Assembly: GCA_024636555.1 (NCBI GenBank)
Contig: JAGXGW010000061.1
Location: 62,001-126,000 of the forward strand
Source of the DNA: Paracoccaceae bacterium
Lineage (GTDB): Bacteria > Pseudomonadota > Alphaproteobacteria > Rhodobacterales > Rhodobacteraceae
DNA: 64,000 bases
Direction: 5' to 3'
Shown here: in pieces, positions 61,297 to 64,000 of the stretch
How the letters are laid out: each line of letters opens with the position of its first letter
Position numbering within the stretch: the stretch's first letter is position 1
Made by a program: the position numbers and the translations under genes
The notes under the pieces: generated by a model
The model's input: the letters and a program-made list of their open reading frames with translations, nothing else
Told to the model about the DNA's origin: nothing
The model's database searches: none

Positions 61297-62994
61297 ATGT
61301 ATCCCAGTCTCTCCGACTATCTGTCCGAAGAACCGCTTGATTTCGACAGGCTACGCCATGAGATTGTGAGCGGGGTCGCTTATGCGCCATCCTTCGGGGC
61401 GCATAAGGACCTGCAGCAGCATATTGATATGCTGGAGCAGGAATTTGCCGGTCAATCACGGTTGAAACTGGTGCATTCCATTCTGAGTGTTCTGATACGC
61501 CGCGAAATGGAAACGCGGATTGTGTACGGACATTTTCGCAAACTCTGGGCGGAACATGCTGATATATTGCTGGACCTTCTCGACACGCGTTGGCTCGTCT
61601 CGGCTTGTGATACGATCTGCGATCAGGCCACCGACCCTTGCGAAAAGCATATCGGCATTCTCGTCAATCTCTTCGTTAACACACTGAAGCTGACTGAAAC
61701 CGAACGGTTGATGTCCGTTCCGACTTGTGCCGACCCCGAACGGATTAAGGGGCGGACGCCGCTCTTCGACGGGATGACGGCCTTCATGCCAGGACGTGAC
61801 AACATGATCGCCAATATGGTGCAAAGGCTGGACCGGACATTGCAGCCCGATATGCTGGCCGGACGGATCGGGCGAGAAATCATCAGCCGCATCTTGTCGG
61901 CAGACACAGTTTTCCATCGGCTGTCGCGGATACAAACCCGAAACCTCTGGCCGAATTATCTTTCTCCGGCCGAGGACGCTTCGCCTTTGTCTTGGCCTAT
62001 GCAGTCCGTTCGCGAGTCGGATAAGCCCGCTTACATCCTTCTCAACGATACCGGACGATTTGGGCGGGGCTATCATATGGGGAAGGTGTCGGCTTGCACC
62101 GCTATTCGCCAAAACCTCGGCCAGCGGGGCCTGACCGAGATTGGCTGGGCCAATGGAGGCGCTGGCTTTGACAAGGTGCTGGCCCAAGCCGCGCGCAAAC
62201 CGGCGCTCGTGGTTCTGAATGGCGAGGGCACATTGCATCACAGCGCGCCGCGCGCGGTGGAACTGCTGGCGATCTGCACCCGGGCCAAGGACATGGGACT
62301 GCGAGTTGCGGTCGTGAACACGGTATGGGAGCGCAATTCCGATGCGATGGCCGCGACCCTTGCCAAGGCCGATGCCGTGCATGTGCGCGACAGCCTGTCC
62401 CGTGCCGCCTTACCCGCTGACAGTCTCGCGCAGGTCACCCCCGACGTGTCGATCCATCTGTTCTTGCAAGCGCTCTGCGGGGCAAAGTCCGCGCCGGTAC
62501 ACGACCTCGCGGTGATAGACAGCGTTGTTCCCGCAATCTCTGACGCTTTGCTGCGGTTCGCTGAACAGGAAAGCCTGCCGATGTTCGCCATGCCACTGGG
62601 CAACCTGCGAAAGATGCGGCAGGACGTGGCGGCGCGCTCCGGCCCTGTCTGACCAAGGGTGCTGCAGCTGCCCGATGTGCTGGCCTCCCGTACATGGGTG
62701 ACCGGGCGCTTCCATGGGTTGATCGCGGCACTTTGCGCGGGGCGGCCTGTGTGTGCCCTGCCCTCCAACACCGCGAAAGTCGAGGGGTTCTTGCACGACA
62801 CGGGGCTGGCCGAGGCCTGTTTGCTGGAAAAAGGCTGGATCAACCTGCCCGTGGCGGACCAACGCAATGTTCTGGCTCAACGCTTCGATATGCAGCGGAC
62901 AGAAGCGTTCCTCCAGCGAAGGCAGGACGCCCTTGCAGCATCGGCGGAGCGGATCGGGGCGATGTTCGATACCGTCGCTGCACTTGCAAAATAG
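61297..62994 (+). pseudogene. Polysaccharide pyruvyl transferase-like gene split by an in-frame TGA
   Basis: The frame runs from ATG 61297 (AAGAG 6 nt upstream) to TGA at 62650-62652, then continues in the same frame to the stop at 62992-62994. The first 451 residues hold an unrecognised helical N-terminal region and a pyruvyl transferase-like core (LVVLNGEGTLHHSAPRAVEL, then VRDSLSRAAL). The continuation holds the conserved C-terminal block RFHGLIAALCAGRPVCALPS followed by NTAKVEG, which the stop removes. A single base change (for example from CGA or TGG) would explain it. A separate 111-residue downstream product from GTG or CTG is unlikely. Confidence 0.75.
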
Positions 62995-63170
62995 GGGCGA
63001 CCGGGAGGCGCTTTGATCAACCTTACGTAGCGATAGCCTGCCGAAACTGGTTGCGTCAGACAAAGCGACGCAGCTAAGCTGCGCGCACCACCCGCTCAGC
63101 GGGCACGACAGACTGACACAACGGGGGGCTGCCGAGGCTGACCCACCCGGCTTATAACGGGAGATGATCC

Positions 63171-64000
63171 ATGTATTCGAAATTCCAAACCGCCGCCGTG
63201 GCGCGGACGGGACATGCCGTTCTGATGGCAGGCGCCGCATTGGCGCTGACCATGACAGCCGCAAACGCCGAAACGCTGCGCTGGGCGCGCGTTGCCGATG
63301 CGCTGACGATGGACCCGCATTCGCAGAACGAAGGCCCGACCTCGACACTGCTGCACCACATCTATGAAACGCTTGTGGGCCGCGCGACCGACGGCACGCT
63401 GGAGCCGCGTCTTGCGACCGAGTGGGCGATCTCCGAGGAAGACCCTTCCGTCTGGGTGTTCAAGCTGCGTGAGGGCGTCACCTTCCACGATGGCGCCGCG
63501 TTCAACGCCGAGGACGTTGTCTTCTCGCTTGACCGTGCGCGCGCCGAAAGCTCCGGATTCAAGGCGCTGCATTCCGCCGTGGAAAGCGTCTCGATGGTGG
63601 ATGACTACACGGTGCATGTGAAAATGTCCGGCCCGTCGCCCCTTTATGTGCAGAACCTGACCAACACCTTCATCATGGACAAGGGCTGGGCCGAGGAGAA
63701 CAACGTTGTCGAGCCGCAGAACTTCGCCGCCGGTGAAGAGAACTACGCCGTTCGCAACACCAACGGCACCGGGCCATACACGCTGGTCTCGCGCGATCCC
63801 GAGGTGCGGACCGTGATGGCGCATTTCGAGGGTCATTGGGATGAAGCGCCCGCCGTGACCGAGATCATCTACACCCCGATCTCTGAAGCTGCGACCCGCG
63901 TGGCTGCCCTGCTGTCGGGTGAGGTGGACGTGGTGCAGGACGTGCCGGTGCAGGATATCGCCCGTCTGGAACAGACCGATGGTATCAAGGTCACCACGGG
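63171..64000 (+). CDS. Peptide-type ABC transporter substrate-binding protein, 3' truncated by window edge
   Basis: ATG 63171 follows GGGAG, and the frame is open to the end of the window (276 codons). A signal peptide (AVLMAGAALALTMTAANA) is followed by family-5 binding-protein features: LTMDPHSQNEGPTST, LATEWAISEEDPSVWVF, VTFHDGAAFNAEDVVFSL, and NGTGPYTLVSRDP. It is probably the first gene of another Dpp/Opp-type importer operon. The 62995-63170 gap has a short CCCGCT/GCGGG hairpin and no gene. Confidence 0.9.
   Translation, partial: MYSKFQTAAVARTGHAVLMAGAALALTMTAANAETLRWARVADALTMDPHSQNEGPTSTLLHHIYETLVGRATDGTLEPRLATEWAISEEDPSVWVFKLREGVTFHDGAAFNAEDVVFSLDRARAESSGFKALHSAVESVSMVDDYTVHVKMSGPSPLYVQNLTNTFIMDKGWAEENNVVEPQNFAAGEENYAVRNTNGTGPYTLVSRDPEVRTVMAHFEGHWDEAPAVTEIIYTPISEAATRVAALLSGEVDVVQDVPVQDIARLEQTDGIKVTT

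Noticed and set aside
62650-62652. Selenocysteine reading of the in-frame TGA
   Set aside because: The TGA falls in a non-conserved linker rather than at a catalytic Cys position, and pyruvyl transferase-like proteins are not known selenoproteins.

Overview
The window reads as a piece of an alphaproteobacterial chromosome, most likely from the Rhodobacteraceae (roseobacter group). This rests on the high GC content with strong G/C third-position bias, the gene families (PreT/PreA dihydropyrimidine dehydrogenase, EctD, many peptide- and amide-type ABC importers) and alphaproteobacterial promoter signals. No rRNA, tRNA, CRISPR array, insertion sequence or prophage gene is visible.

Layout. 1-8.5 kb: the 3' end of fliI, a YihY/BrkB membrane protein, an AI-2E-type permease, a membrane-anchored coiled-coil protein, an OpgC-type acyltransferase, and a flavocytochrome-like reductase with a 30-residue membrane peptide. 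7.7-14.4 kb: a minus-strand operon of overlapping genes encoding a Dpp/Opp-type importer followed by a metallophosphoesterase and a Cys-based phosphatase. 14.7-17.3 kb: divergent preT-preA. 17.4-24 kb: a hybrid-free sensor histidine kinase, a GT2 glycosyltransferase, RsuA, two small envelope proteins and a serine beta-lactamase-like hydrolase. 24.1-33.8 kb: a GntR-led operon with a second Dpp-type importer, a gamma-glutamyltransferase-like enzyme, a DUF1028 protein and an acetamidase/formamidase. 34-37.9 kb: a 35-residue membrane peptide, a transglutaminase-like protein, pyroglutamyl peptidase and a flotillin. 37.9-46.4 kb: a Liv/Urt/Fmd-type importer whose last ATPase is fused in frame to a signature amidase, then an acyl-CoA ligase and a small monooxygenase; convergent to it are an SDR and a second acetamidase/formamidase. 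48.5-58.5 kb: a DUF2383-type protein, an aldehyde dehydrogenase plus ene-reductase pair, a second YihY/BrkB protein, a large Orn/Lys/Arg decarboxylase, a charged coiled-coil protein, entericidin, ectD and an EamA exporter. 58.7-64 kb: an MFS transporter, an M29 aminopeptidase, a polysaccharide pyruvyl transferase-like gene broken by an in-frame TGA, and the start of another peptide-binding protein gene.

Two threads tie the window together. The first is nitrogen scavenging: three complete ABC importers sit in operons with hydrolases for amide, gamma-glutamyl, pyroglutamyl or phosphoester bonds, and each has a perfect or near-perfect GC-rich hairpin between the binding-protein gene and the first permease gene. 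The second is a regulon: six exact matches to the sigma-EcfG promoter (GGAAC, 16-17 bp, CGTT) lie correctly oriented just upstream of six genes (two YihY proteins, the coiled-coil protein, a single-pass membrane protein, the transglutaminase and entericidin), with weaker matches before ectD and the DUF2383 gene. This suggests a scattered general-stress regulon rich in envelope proteins of unknown function. The most unusual single gene is the 800-residue ABC-ATPase/amidase fusion at 41899-44301.
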